Of a stretch of 42,060 nucleotides of DNA, positions 16,898 through 25,383 are shown in pieces. The translations under genes were made by a program, and so were the position numbers. This stretch comes from Clostridium sp. (GTDB lineage Bacteria > Bacillota > Clostridia > Clostridiales > Clostridiaceae): contig NZ_JAUNLM010000016.1 of the NCBI RefSeq assembly GCF_030532265.1, forward strand, positions 1 through 42,060. The letters run 5' to 3'. The notes beneath the pieces were generated by a model, which was not told the origin of the DNA, ran no database searches, and saw only the letters and a list, made by a program, of their open reading frames with translations. How positions within the stretch are numbered: the stretch's first letter is position 1; each line of letters opens with the position of its first letter.

Positions 16898-17458
16898 TTA
16901 TCTTTTTCTTACATCTTGTAATTCTCTTTTTAATAATTCTACTTCACAAACAAGATTATTTATATCAGACTTTAGTTTTTTTATTTCTTCTTCATATTTT
17001 ATATTTTTATTAGTTGTAGTAGATTCTGTTGTGTTTATTGAACTTGTAGTTCCATCATTTGCATTATCTGGAGTTGGGTTTTGTTCACAAAAAGGATTTC
17101 CTACATTTTTATATTTTCTATTATAATATCTTCCTGGTCCATTTTGAAAATATTGTTGTTGTGCACTATATGTTAAAATAACTTGTCCTATTAACTCAAA
17201 CCAGTTTCCTATAGAGTTTTGAATATTAAATGGCATATTTCCTGACATTACTTGACCAATTATATCTCCAATAAGCACAAACATTTGTGGATGTAAATCT
17301 TGAAATCCTCCTGGAACATCACTACACTGTTCATTTGGATCTGAACTTGCACTATTGTTAGAAGTTCCACTATTATTACAGTTTGAATTATTTTTATTAT
17401 TAAAATTATTTTCAAATAATGATGAAAATTCATTTATAAATTCATTAAAATCATTCAT
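16898..17458 (-). CDS. Hypothetical protein with Asn-rich linkers and C-terminal coiled coil
   Basis: A 186-residue protein of no recognised family. Residues 1-45 are rich in Asn/Ser, residues 50-112 form a more ordered segment (with DLHPQMFVLIGDIIGQVMSG), residues 118-150 are Asn/Thr-rich, and 152-186 form a charged heptad-like coiled coil ending in Lys/Arg. No signal peptide is evident. Such composition is seen in clostridial spore or cell-envelope proteins, but nothing here proves it. ATG 17458 has only a weak ribosome site. It ends 8 bases before the TPP aptamer of thiW. Confidence 0.8.
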   Translation of the reverse strand: MNDFNEFINEFSSLFENNFNNKNNSNCNNSGTSNNSASSDPNEQCSDVPGGFQDLHPQMFVLIGDIIGQVMSGNMPFNIQNSIGNWFELIGQVILTYSAQQQYFQNGPGRYYNRKYKNVGNPFCEQNPTPDNANDGTTSSINTTESTTTNKNIKYEEEIKKLKSDINNLVCEVELLKRELQDVRKR

Positions 17459-17540
17459 TTCGTATAATCCAATTTAAATCCCTTAAATAGTACTTTCAGT
17501 TATTATAGTATTCTAAATAACCATTCTTATTACTATATAT

Positions 17541-18419
17541 TTATTCTTCTCCAAAAACTTTTTTTCTAAGCTCAATTCCTGTCTTTGTTATTGCAACTCC
17601 CCCCATTGCAGTTTCTCTTAATGATGGTGGTAATTGTCTTCCTACTTTATACATAGCTGAAACTGTATCATCAAATGGAATTTTTGATTCTACTCCAGCC
17701 ATAACTAAATCTGCTGTACAAAGTGCACTAACAGCTCCTGCTGCATTTCTTTTAGCACAAGGAATTTCAACAAGACCTGCAACTGGATCACACACAAGTC
17801 CTAATATATTTTTAAGAACTATTGCAGCAGCATCTAAACTTTGCTTTGTGCTTCCTCCCATCATATATACAGTAGCTGCTGATGCCATTGCAGCTGCTGA
17901 ACCACATTCTGCTTGACAACCTCCTTCTGCTCCTGATACTGTTGCATTCATTGCTATAATAGTTCCTATAGCTGCTGATGCAAAAAGCCCCATAATAAGT
18001 TCATCTTCTGTTTTATTTAACTTACCACCAGCTGCCAATATAACTGCTGGAAGTATTCCACATGAACCAGCTGTAGGACAAGCAACTATTCTTCCCATTG
18101 ATGCATTAACCTCTGATGATGATAATGCCATTGCCATTGCAAGTACTGTTGTTGTACCAGTTAATGTTTTATTTGATTTTAAATATTCATGTATTTTATA
18201 TCCATCTCCTCCAATAAGTCCACTTACTGAATAAACTTCCTTTTCCATTCCTTCTGTAGCAGAATCAATCATAACTTTTATAGTTTTTCTCATTCTTTCT
18301 ATAACAGTTTCTCTTGAATCGCCTGACTTTTCCATCTCCATCTCAATAGCATATTCTGCTAAAGAAATATTTCGTTCCTCACATATTTGTAAAAGTTCTT
18401 CTCCACTTCTTGCTTGCAT
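17541..18419 (-). CDS. sdaAA: L-serine dehydratase, iron-sulfur-dependent, alpha subunit
   Basis: Catalytic subunit that deaminates L-serine to pyruvate and ammonia with a [4Fe-4S] cluster. The 292 residues show ACPTAGSCG (113-121), GGCQAECGSA (166-175) and the DPVAGLVEIPC region (211-221). These supply the cysteines C114, C120, C168, C172, C210 and C221, which include the cluster ligands. Its ATG shares one base with the stop of sdaAB (TAATG), so the two subunits are translationally coupled. The split alpha/beta form is typical of Gram-positive bacteria. Confidence 0.97.
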   Translation of the reverse strand: MQARSGEELLQICEERNISLAEYAIEMEMEKSGDSRETVIERMRKTIKVMIDSATEGMEKEVYSVSGLIGGDGYKIHEYLKSNKTLTGTTTVLAMAMALSSSEVNASMGRIVACPTAGSCGILPAVILAAGGKLNKTEDELIMGLFASAAIGTIIAMNATVSGAEGGCQAECGSAAAMASAATVYMMGGSTKQSLDAAAIVLKNILGLVCDPVAGLVEIPCAKRNAAGAVSALCTADLVMAGVESKIPFDDTVSAMYKVGRQLPPSLRETAMGGVAITKTGIELRKKVFGEE

Positions 18420-19102
18420 TATTCTTCACCTTCCTTAACAGGATTTATCATTATTACTCTGCTTATATGTTCTATATTCTTTATTTTATTTATTGTTTCA
18501 TCATCAATTCCATGATCTAATTCAAAAACCATATTTGCTCCTTGTCCCTTTTGCTTTCTAAACACACTCATAAATGCAATATTTATTCCTTTATCATAAA
18601 GAAGTGTAGTTACTTTAGATACAACTCCTGGGACATCTTTTTGAGCTATTATAAGTGTTGGATAATCTCCAGTAAATTCAACTTTATTTCCATTTACTTC
18701 ACTTATTTTTATTCCACCACCACCAATTGATGAACCAATAACTTCTCTTCTTTCTCCTGATTTAGTTATCATATCAAATTTAACTGTATTTGGATGCACA
18801 TCTCCTAAATCAACTTCTTCAAAAGAAAAATCTAATCCCTTTTCTCTTGCAATATTTAAAGAATCTCTAAGTCTTTTATCACTTGGCTCCATTCCAAGTA
18901 TTCCTGCAACTAATGCTCTATCAGTTCCATGTCCTTTATATGTTTTGGCAAATGATCCATGAAGATAAAATATTACCTTTATAACTTCGTCTCCTGCTAC
19001 CGCTCTTGCAACTTTTCCAAGTCTTGCAGCACCTGCTGTATGAGAACTTGAAGGACCAATCATTATTGGACCTAAAATATCAAAAACACCTACATTGTTC
19101 AT
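18419..19102 (-). CDS. sdaAB: L-serine dehydratase, iron-sulfur-dependent, beta subunit
   Basis: Partner of SdaAA. The 227 residues have the conserved GPSSSHTAGA near the N-terminus (16-25) and a C-terminal ACT domain (about 148-220) that could sense an amino acid. I place the start at ATG 19102, because AAGGTG lies 6 bases upstream; an in-frame GTG three codons earlier (19111) overlaps that site. It is the first gene of the sdaAB-sdaAA operon, with about 225 bases of AT-rich DNA upstream in which no riboswitch was recognised. Confidence 0.95.
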   Translation of the reverse strand: MNNVGVFDILGPIMIGPSSSHTAGAARLGKVARAVAGDEVIKVIFYLHGSFAKTYKGHGTDRALVAGILGMEPSDKRLRDSLNIAREKGLDFSFEEVDLGDVHPNTVKFDMITKSGERREVIGSSIGGGGIKISEVNGNKVEFTGDYPTLIIAQKDVPGVVSKVTTLLYDKGINIAFMSVFRKQKGQGANMVFELDHGIDDETINKIKNIEHISRVIMINPVKEGEE

Positions 19103-19327
19103 ATTTATCACCTTATCCTATGAATAAATTTTATAAACTAAAATATTTTTTATTATTTAATGAAATACTATTATTTAGTTATAGTTTAATCCATTATTAT
19201 AACTTTTATCAATACTATTAAATACAGTCATTAAATTTTATTTTAAAAGCTGTTAATTTATTGTTCATACAATGATGTTATATTTAACTTACTGTTAATG
19301 CAATTTAAAATTAAGGGGTGAATTCTT

Positions 19328-19810
19328 ATGGATTTATTTGTAATTATAGAATTAGCTTTTATAATTATCTATTCATTTGCTATTTTAAAGAATTATTTTA
19401 AAAGAAATGCACTAAAAAAAGAAGGACCTTTTGTAGTCCTTAAAAATTATAATTTATCATCAATTATATATATAATTATACTTGCTGTAATAGCTTGTAT
19501 TTATATGATGTGTGTTGATCAAAGTTCAATGATTGAGAAGGTATTATCATTTATAATAATATTACTTTTAATATTAAATATATTTATAAATTCTAAATTA
19601 TTACTTACACATGGTTCACTTTATTATATGTATTACAATGTTCCTTATAAATCAATAAACTTAGTTAAATATAAGGAAAAATCAAAAGAAAGTTACTTAA
19701 TTAAATTAGAGTTTGAAAAAACAGTTTTTAATTTTTCTATGAAAAAAGCATCTTTTGACGATTTTTATGAAGTATTAAAATATAAAAAAGTAAAAGTAGA
19801 AAAAGCATAA
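19328..19810 (+). CDS. Hypothetical three-segment membrane protein
   Basis: A 160-residue protein with hydrophobic segments at about 3-19, 45-63 and 70-86, then a cytoplasmic-looking C-terminal domain rich in Lys, Tyr and Phe (95-160). The layout resembles small PH-like/DUF membrane proteins, but I do not recognise it. ATG 19328 follows AAGGGGTG with good spacing. It is divergent from sdaAB and followed by a strong terminator, so it is expressed alone. Confidence 0.77.
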   Translation: MDLFVIIELAFIIIYSFAILKNYFKRNALKKEGPFVVLKNYNLSSIIYIIILAVIACIYMMCVDQSSMIEKVLSFIIILLLILNIFINSKLLLTHGSLYYMYYNVPYKSINLVKYKEKSKESYLIKLEFEKTVFNFSMKKASFDDFYEVLKYKKVKVEKA

Positions 19811-19817
19811 CAGATTT

Positions 19818-19855
19818 AAAGGAGATTATATAAAAATATATAATCTCCTTTTTAT
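19818..19855 (+). terminator. Terminator after the 160-aa membrane protein
   Basis: A 15-bp perfect stem (19818-19832 with 19837-19851) with an AAAA loop is followed by TTTTATTT on the plus strand. It lies between convergent genes; the minus-strand tail is less U-rich. Confidence 0.85.
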
Positions 19856-19859
19856 TTAA

Positions 19860-20207
19860 CTATTTTTTTAATTTTAATCCACTATTTTTATTATTTCCAG
19901 GATTAAATAAACTTTCAAAGAAATTATCAAATCCATCATCTTTTAATTCCACTACTGAATCATCATTTACATAAAATTTACTCATTGTTGATGTTATTAA
20001 ATCAAATTTCTGTATATTATTTTCTTCTAATAATACATTATAAAGATAAGCTAAATGATTTTGAAGATACTCTTGCATTTCTTTTATTTCCTCATCAGTT
20101 AACTTTCCTTCCTCATAAAGTTTTTTTACTGGTCCATTTCTAAATATAAAATATGCTGATGACTTTGATATTGTTTTTATGTAATCTTTAACTTCTTTAG
20201 TTTCCAT
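19860..20207 (-). CDS. Hypothetical small cytoplasmic protein
   Basis: A 115-residue protein, largely helical in appearance (residues 1-70 rich in Glu/Lys/Leu), with a Gly/Asn-rich tail. No membrane segment, signal or cysteine. I recognise no family. ATG 20207 follows GAGGTGTAAGGA. It is an isolated gene with a convergent neighbour and terminator on one side and the nucleoside kinase terminator on the other. Confidence 0.77.
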   Translation of the reverse strand: METKEVKDYIKTISKSSAYFIFRNGPVKKLYEEGKLTDEEIKEMQEYLQNHLAYLYNVLLEENNIQKFDLITSTMSKFYVNDDSVVELKDDGFDNFFESLFNPGNNKNSGLKLKK

Positions 20208-20349
20208 TCCTTACACCTCATTTATTTTTTCTATAATAATTTAACTACATTTGTACTAAATTAACAAGTTTCTCTCTTATCTTCAATTTATTATTTTTTA
20301 GTATTTATAGTACTACTACCTTTTTTAATTATATTACTATATAAAAATT

Positions 20350-20379
20350 CTAAAATAAAAAGAGGCTTAAAGCCCCTTT
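20350..20379 (-). terminator. Terminator of the nucleoside kinase gene
   Basis: On the minus strand, AAAGGGGC (20379-20372) pairs with GCCTCTTT (20366-20359), with one G-U pair, around a 5-base loop. TTTATTTT follows. It begins 5 bases after the kinase stop. Confidence 0.82.
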
Positions 20380-20383
20380 CATT

Positions 20384-22042
20384 TTAATATTTATAAAAAC
20401 AACTACCTCCAATAAATTCACGTAGTATTGAATTTTCTGGAACTTTATCTATTGCTACTTCTTTAAAGAAATTTAATAATGATATAAGCCTTTTAGCCTC
20501 ATTATATACACTACTTTCTTTTGTTATTTTTTTTAGTTCATTTAAAGCATATGGTTTTAAAACTGAAAGCTCATAAACAAGTGTTGAATTAAACATATCA
20601 TCGGCTTCTTCTTGATATATAAAAATATTTTTCTTTTCTCCATTTTTTATTGAAGGCCACATCATTAATGTTTCTTCTCCACCATATCCTCTTGATAAAA
20701 AGTCTCTAACTATTCTTCTTATTTTTCTTACATCAGTTGTTGGTATTCTATTATGATTATCTAAATTTAATTGAGTTAAAGCAGAAATATATACTTTATG
20801 CTTATATTCATTTCCTATTGATTGAGTTAATACAGGATTCAAAGCATGTATACCTTCCAAAACAAGTATTCCATTTTGAGGTAACTTAACTTTATGTCCA
20901 CACCACTCTCTCTTTCCTTTTTTAAAGTTATATGTTGGTATTTCTACTTCCTCACCATTTAACAACCTTTCTAAGTGCTCATTTAAAGTTTTAAGATCTA
21001 CTGAATATATTGATTCAAAATCATAATCTCCATTTTCATCTCTTGGACTATCTTCTCTATTTACAAAATAATCATCTATACTAAGAGGAACTGGCATAAA
21101 TCCATTTACTCTTAGCTGTATACTAAGTCTATTTGCGAAAGTAGTCTTACCAGAAGATGATGGTCCTGCAATTAATACCATTTTAACTCCGCTTTTATCT
21201 GATATTCTATCTGCTATTTCTGCTATCTTTTTTTCATGAAGTGCTTCAGAAACTAATATTAAATCTTTAAGACCATTATACAGTATCTTTTCGTTTAAGC
21301 TTCCAACTTCTCCAACATCTAATATTGATAACCATTTTTCTGTTTCATAAAATATATTAGATAGTCTTTTTTGTTCCTTATATGGTGGTAAACTATTTAA
21401 ATTATCCTCAGTAGGTCTTCTCAATATAAAGCCTGGCTCATAAAACATTAAATCCCAAGCTTTTATTACTCCAGTTGAATATGCCATTTCTCCATAAAAA
21501 TAGTCATATCTTCCTTCTAATTCATATAAATTTACATTTTCAAAATCTACACTTTCTAAAAGTTTAACTTTATCATCCATCTTATAATTTTTAAATATAT
21601 CTATCGCTTTTTTTCTTGATACTTTTATTTTATTTATAGGTATATCCTTTTCTATAATATTCTTCATATTTTCTTTTATTTTTATAATGTCATCGTAACA
21701 TAAAGCTTTTTCTTTATGAATTTCTCCAAAAATGCCTTTGCTTATTGAATGCTCTATTGTTATTTTTGAATCTTTAAATAAATCTAATGCTGCTTTTATA
21801 AAAATAAATTGTAATGTTCTTGTGTACACATTCATTCCTTCTACAGTATTAAAATAAACTTTTTCTAATGTTCCACTAGAAGGTATTTCCTTCATTAGTT
21901 CATAATACTCACCATTAAATTTACATAATGCTATATCTTTTTCTTCATCTTTATAATATTTATCTATAAAATCTTTAAACCTCAATCCCTCATCTACTGA
22001 TACAGAACTTTTATCTTCTAATGTTATATATAATTTTGTCAT
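20384..22042 (-). CDS. Nucleoside (uridine-type) kinase with TGS/ThrRS-like N-terminus
   Basis: A 552-residue cytoplasmic protein. The C-terminal half is a P-loop phosphoribulokinase/uridine kinase domain with Walker A GPSSSGKTT at 293-301 and the SIDDYFVNR motif at 321-329 that is typical of uridine kinases. The N-terminal part has a ubiquitin-fold TGS-like segment (1-65) and a region (about 70-240) resembling the threonyl-tRNA synthetase editing/second additional domain. This architecture is widespread in Clostridia and usually annotated as nucleoside kinase; its in vivo substrate is uncertain. The frame continues 32 codons upstream, but AGGAGG directly before ATG 22042 fixes the start. It is divergent from the DUF421 gene. 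Confidence 0.92.
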   Translation of the reverse strand: MTKLYITLEDKSSVSVDEGLRFKDFIDKYYKDEEKDIALCKFNGEYYELMKEIPSSGTLEKVYFNTVEGMNVYTRTLQFIFIKAALDLFKDSKITIEHSISKGIFGEIHKEKALCYDDIIKIKENMKNIIEKDIPINKIKVSRKKAIDIFKNYKMDDKVKLLESVDFENVNLYELEGRYDYFYGEMAYSTGVIKAWDLMFYEPGFILRRPTEDNLNSLPPYKEQKRLSNIFYETEKWLSILDVGEVGSLNEKILYNGLKDLILVSEALHEKKIAEIADRISDKSGVKMVLIAGPSSSGKTTFANRLSIQLRVNGFMPVPLSIDDYFVNREDSPRDENGDYDFESIYSVDLKTLNEHLERLLNGEEVEIPTYNFKKGKREWCGHKVKLPQNGILVLEGIHALNPVLTQSIGNEYKHKVYISALTQLNLDNHNRIPTTDVRKIRRIVRDFLSRGYGGEETLMMWPSIKNGEKKNIFIYQEEADDMFNSTLVYELSVLKPYALNELKKITKESSVYNEAKRLISLLNFFKEVAIDKVPENSILREFIGGSCFYKY

Positions 22043-22173
22043 ATATACTCCTCCTGTAGCTATACCTAGTTTTAATATAATTATATTACTTTTTATTCCC
22101 TGATAAAACTTATTATATTTATATTTTGAATAAAACACTTAAATTTACAAATATTATTTATGAGGTGTTATTT

Positions 22174-22905
22174 ATGTTTAATATTTTTTTTAGAACAACT
22201 ATTTTATATATAATAGTTGTAATAACAATGAGACTTATGGGAAAGCGTCAAATTGGCGAACTTCAGCCTTATGAGTTTGTAATAACTATAATGATTTCAG
22301 ATTTAGCTTCTATACCTATGCAAGATGCTAGGCTTCCTCTTATATTAGGTATAGTGCCGATAATAACTTTATTGCTTTTAAAGGGATTATTATCCCAAAT
22401 ACAATTAAAATGTCAATTTGCAAGAAGATTAATAGAGGGTGAACCTGCTATACTTATTTATAAAAGTAAAATAATGTATTCTGCTCTTAAAAGTCAACAA
22501 ATTAATATAGATGAACTTATGGAGGAAATTCGTTTACTTGGTTATTTTGATTTGGAAGAAATACAATATGCAATATTAGAAACAAATGGTCACATATCAA
22601 TATTACCTAATACCGTTAGTGGTACTTCTAATTCCCAAACTTCTCAAACTCAAAATCAATCTAAAGGTAATAAGGAAAATAGTAAATCTAATCAAACAAG
22701 TCCTAAACTTCCTAAAATATTAATCTCAGATGGTAAGATTAATAAAAATCCTTTAACTAAGGTCAATAAGGATGATGAATGGATAAAAAAAGAATTAAAA
22801 AAATATGGACTACACGATATTAAGAAAATTTTAATTGCGCTTTATGATACAGAAGGAAACTTTAAATATCAATTGTTTGATAAATACACAAAAGGAGGGA
22901 ATTAA
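22174..22905 (+). CDS. DUF421 (YetF-like) membrane protein
   Basis: A 243-residue protein of the YetF/YcaP family. Three N-terminal hydrophobic segments (about 4-19, 33-48 and 55-72) are followed by a soluble domain. The conserved MGKRQIGELQPYEFVI stretch is at 22-37. In Bacillus spores, YetF homologues are linked to germinant receptor (2Duf) function; here the role is unknown. A Ser/Asn/Gln/Thr-rich linker (about 148-179) interrupts the soluble domain. The frame starts 16 codons earlier, but GAGGTG before ATG 22174 marks the real start. The next gene begins immediately after its stop (TAAATG), so the two are coupled. Confidence 0.9.
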   Translation: MFNIFFRTTILYIIVVITMRLMGKRQIGELQPYEFVITIMISDLASIPMQDARLPLILGIVPIITLLLLKGLLSQIQLKCQFARRLIEGEPAILIYKSKIMYSALKSQQINIDELMEEIRLLGYFDLEEIQYAILETNGHISILPNTVSGTSNSQTSQTQNQSKGNKENSKSNQTSPKLPKILISDGKINKNPLTKVNKDDEWIKKELKKYGLHDIKKILIALYDTEGNFKYQLFDKYTKGGN

Positions 22906-23286
22906 ATGAAAAATATAATAGTATCTTTAATATTATTTTTAACAGTTACTACTTTCATTGTTTTCTCTGACTCAAAAATTCAAACACTTTGTTCAGATAT
23001 AATTTCTAGAAGTAATAAATTAGAAGAAACAATAGATAACAATGATTTTGAAACTGCTTATAATTATAGTGTAGAATTACTCGATTTATTAAAATCAAAT
23101 GCTTTTATCTACACAATATACCTTAATCATCTAGATATAGATTCTATAATTGATGAATCAGTTAAACTTACTGTTCTTGTAAAATCAAAAGATCTTAGTA
23201 ATTCTCTCGTGAGTCTTCATTTGATTAAATATAATGCTGAAAGATTAATGAAATTACAAAATATAACTATAGAAAATATATTATAA
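22906..23286 (+). CDS. DUF4363-like single-pass exported protein
   Basis: A 126-residue protein with an N-terminal membrane anchor or uncleaved signal (about 3-20) and a helical extracytoplasmic domain with regularly spaced Leu/Ile. It looks like the DUF4363 family, which is commonly encoded next to DUF421 genes in spore-formers. ATG 22906 follows the DUF421 stop with no spacer, and the ribosome site AAAGGAGGG lies inside the end of that gene. A strong terminator follows. The pair probably forms a membrane complex; no activity is known. Confidence 0.77.
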   Translation: MKNIIVSLILFLTVTTFIVFSDSKIQTLCSDIISRSNKLEETIDNNDFETAYNYSVELLDLLKSNAFIYTIYLNHLDIDSIIDESVKLTVLVKSKDLSNSLVSLHLIKYNAERLMKLQNITIENIL

Positions 23287-23290
23287 AAAA

Positions 23291-23327
23291 ATCTTCTACC
23301 AATTTAATTGGTAGAAGACTTTTTTTA
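23291..23327. terminator. Bidirectional terminator between DUF4363 and DUF1540 genes
   Basis: A 13-bp perfect stem (23292-23304 with 23306-23318) has A-rich DNA on the left and a T run on the right (23320-23326). Either strand therefore reads a hairpin followed by Us. It serves the two convergent genes. Confidence 0.87.
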
Positions 23328-23639
23328 TTTTTGAGTAAATGATGAACATTGTGTAGTATTTCCATAAGTTGATACACTTGAAGATATATCAACATAATTT
23401 GATACACATCTTTGATTTTCATTATGTATGCAATTAGATACATTACAACTAATTGCCATATTAGGATTTGGTGATTGTTCAATTGAGCTAGTCATTTCAT
23501 TGCCTTTTTCATCAAAGCTCTCACATGCTGTATGTGCAGCAATATTTGCATGAACTCCACCAACTTTTATTGATTGATTACAACAAAAGTTTTCTTTATT
23601 ATGAGCACATTCATTAACTCCACATCTTAATGTAGCCAT
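23325..23639 (-). CDS. DUF1540 protein with two Cys-rich repeats
   Basis: A 104-residue protein made of two copies of the DUF1540 motif: C6, C11, C19/C20, C39 and C65, C70, C78, C98, each in a C-x4-C-x7-C-x~18-C pattern. The spacing suggests one metal (probably zinc) site per repeat, but this is not proven. The linker between repeats (45-61) is Ser/Pro/Asn-rich. DUF1540 proteins are common in Clostridia and some are spore-associated. ATG 23639 follows AGGAGTGG. Single gene with its own terminator. Confidence 0.87.
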   Translation of the reverse strand: MATLRCGVNECAHNKENFCCNQSIKVGGVHANIAAHTACESFDEKGNEMTSSIEQSPNPNMAISCNVSNCIHNENQRCVSNYVDISSSVSTYGNTTQCSSFTQK

Positions 23640-23772
23640 TATAAAACCACTCCTTTGTTTTATTTACTACATTATTATTTGCAAGTAAGATAATTTTAAT
23701 CCCTATTTAATAAAAATTATATTTTCTAATCTAAATTTTATTTTAATTATTTAAATATAATAATAAACTTTC

Positions 23773-24810
23773 TTATTTTTCTATATAATTTTTAACCCTT
23801 TTTATTACCATATTTATACTTCCATCACCATTTCTTACTATTTCAAACTTATCTTGGTCATTATAAACTTCTTCATCTATATAAAGATCTATTTCTTTAT
23901 CAATTTTAAGCCTTACCCTTTTTAACTTTTTCTCAACCCAAGTTTTATCTACTTCTACATTTTCAATTCCTTGCGATTTAACAAAACTTGAAAATTCATT
24001 TTTCATTGTACTTTCATTGTTAAATAGTTCATCCGAAAGATTATCAATATTTATAATTTCTTCCTCTTTAAGTTTATTTTTTACTGTTGATCTAACTCTT
24101 TCTGCTCTATCTGCATCTTCTTGAAATTTTTCTCTTGTCCAAGTTTCTGTAGCTTTTAAAAATGTTTTTGTCATATCTCTTTCATTAGTTATTATAGAGC
24201 ATCCTAAAAAATTATTTATAAAATAATTTGCGCCATATTCATCTTCGTTTTTACTTTTCTTTTGCTTATCAAGAACCATAAGATTATATTTGTCATCTTC
24301 CCTTATAGGCTTTATAAAAGCTGCCTTTTGAATCTTTTGAGAACTTCCTGGAAGTCCTGCTGCTTGAGGTACTATTCCAATTCCTATTTTATTATCTATA
24401 AAATCTACTTTATGTGTAAAATTCTTTATATAATCCATTTTTAATATTGCAATCATAGGTCCCTTATCTGTTACTACAGATGCTATAATTAAATCACAAG
24501 AAGGTATATTAGTATTTCCATTCATTATTGCAAACATCTGTCTTGCAAGTTCTTTTGAAAGGCTTATTAAATCATTATCTATCCCATTTAAAAAATCTTG
24601 TGTTACTTCTTTTACAATACTTCTTCCTTCATTAAATTTAGCATACTTTAATTCCTCATCTTTAAAACACTTTTCTATATGTTTAAATATAAATTTATAT
24701 ATATCTTCATTTAAATCCAATGAATATTCATTTAATATAGGTTCTCCCCCATTACTATCTAAAATATGTATAACAGCTTCATTTATATTAATATCGTTTA
24801 TGTACTCCAT
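23773..24810 (-). CDS. Nucleoid-associated protein, NdpA/YejK family
   Basis: A 346-residue soluble protein resembling the nucleoid-associated YejK/NdpA family (PF04245). The N-terminal part has INEAVIHILD (8-17), which matches the family's conserved opening, and the middle contains a segment with IASVVTDKGPMIAILKMDY. The C-terminal third is charged and helical. The frame extends 17 codons upstream, but GGAGG upstream of ATG 24810 and the family N-terminus favour this start. The role in E. coli is nucleoid association of unknown purpose; in Firmicutes the function is untested. Neighbours give no further hint. Confidence 0.85.
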   Translation of the reverse strand: MEYINDININEAVIHILDSNGGEPILNEYSLDLNEDIYKFIFKHIEKCFKDEELKYAKFNEGRSIVKEVTQDFLNGIDNDLISLSKELARQMFAIMNGNTNIPSCDLIIASVVTDKGPMIAILKMDYIKNFTHKVDFIDNKIGIGIVPQAAGLPGSSQKIQKAAFIKPIREDDKYNLMVLDKQKKSKNEDEYGANYFINNFLGCSIITNERDMTKTFLKATETWTREKFQEDADRAERVRSTVKNKLKEEEIINIDNLSDELFNNESTMKNEFSSFVKSQGIENVEVDKTWVEKKLKRVRLKIDKEIDLYIDEEVYNDQDKFEIVRNGDGSINMVIKRVKNYIEK

Positions 24811-24951
24811 AAAATAAAAATCCTCCAAACAAAATTTCAATAACATTTTATATTTTAACATAAAAATTTTGAAATTTATTCTTTTAAATTAGTTCTTATA
24901 AAAGTCAAAAAAATAAATATTCTATATTTTTATAGAAATTTTTGTAAATTT

Positions 24952-24960
24952 TGTTATAAT
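24952..24960 (+). promoter_or_regulatory. Possible extended -10 promoter
   Basis: TGTTATAAT (TG at 24952-24953, TATAAT at 24955-24960) lies 31 bases before the ATG of the 114-aa gene. No convincing -35 is visible. Confidence 0.38.
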
Positions 24961-24991
24961 GTAAATATATTTATTAAATAAGGGGTATTTT

Positions 24992-25336
24992 ATGGGAAAG
25001 TTTTCTAAAGAGTTTAATCCGTCAAGAATCAAATTAAAAAAAATATTATTAAGTTTAATTGGTGTGTTTGCATTACTACTTATAGTATTTCATACAACTC
25101 CCGAATTATCTATTAGATCTAAATTATTTTTAACTGGCTATCCTATTGAAGCTATTAAATATAATTTTGAAATTAATGAATTTCAAACTAATTTAGATGC
25201 TGAAATTTTAGAAAAAGAAAATTCAAAAATTTATAAGATTACAAACTTTAAACCTAATGATAAAAGTGATTTTTTTAATTTTAAAGTTAAAAAATCGGGA
25301 ATTCTTTACTTTTCCTCTACTTATGGTGAAGCATAA
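24992..25336 (+). CDS. Hypothetical membrane-anchored exported protein
   Basis: A 114-residue protein with a basic N-terminus, one membrane segment (about 18-34) and an extracytoplasmic domain of about 75 residues. No family is recognised. ATG 24992 follows AAGGGGT. It is followed 47 bases later by another protein with an N-terminal anchor, and there is no terminator between them, so they probably share one transcript and act together at the cell surface. Confidence 0.67.
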   Translation: MGKFSKEFNPSRIKLKKILLSLIGVFALLLIVFHTTPELSIRSKLFLTGYPIEAIKYNFEINEFQTNLDAEILEKENSKIYKITNFKPNDKSDFFNFKVKKSGILYFSSTYGEA

Positions 25337-25383
25337 ATTTTAAAAATTTTATTAACACTTTTAGGAAGGACTAACTAATCAAT

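Noticed and set aside
16813-17013. Plus-strand 66-aa open frame
   Set aside because: It lies antisense to the TPP aptamer and the end of the hypothetical gene, with no ribosome site.
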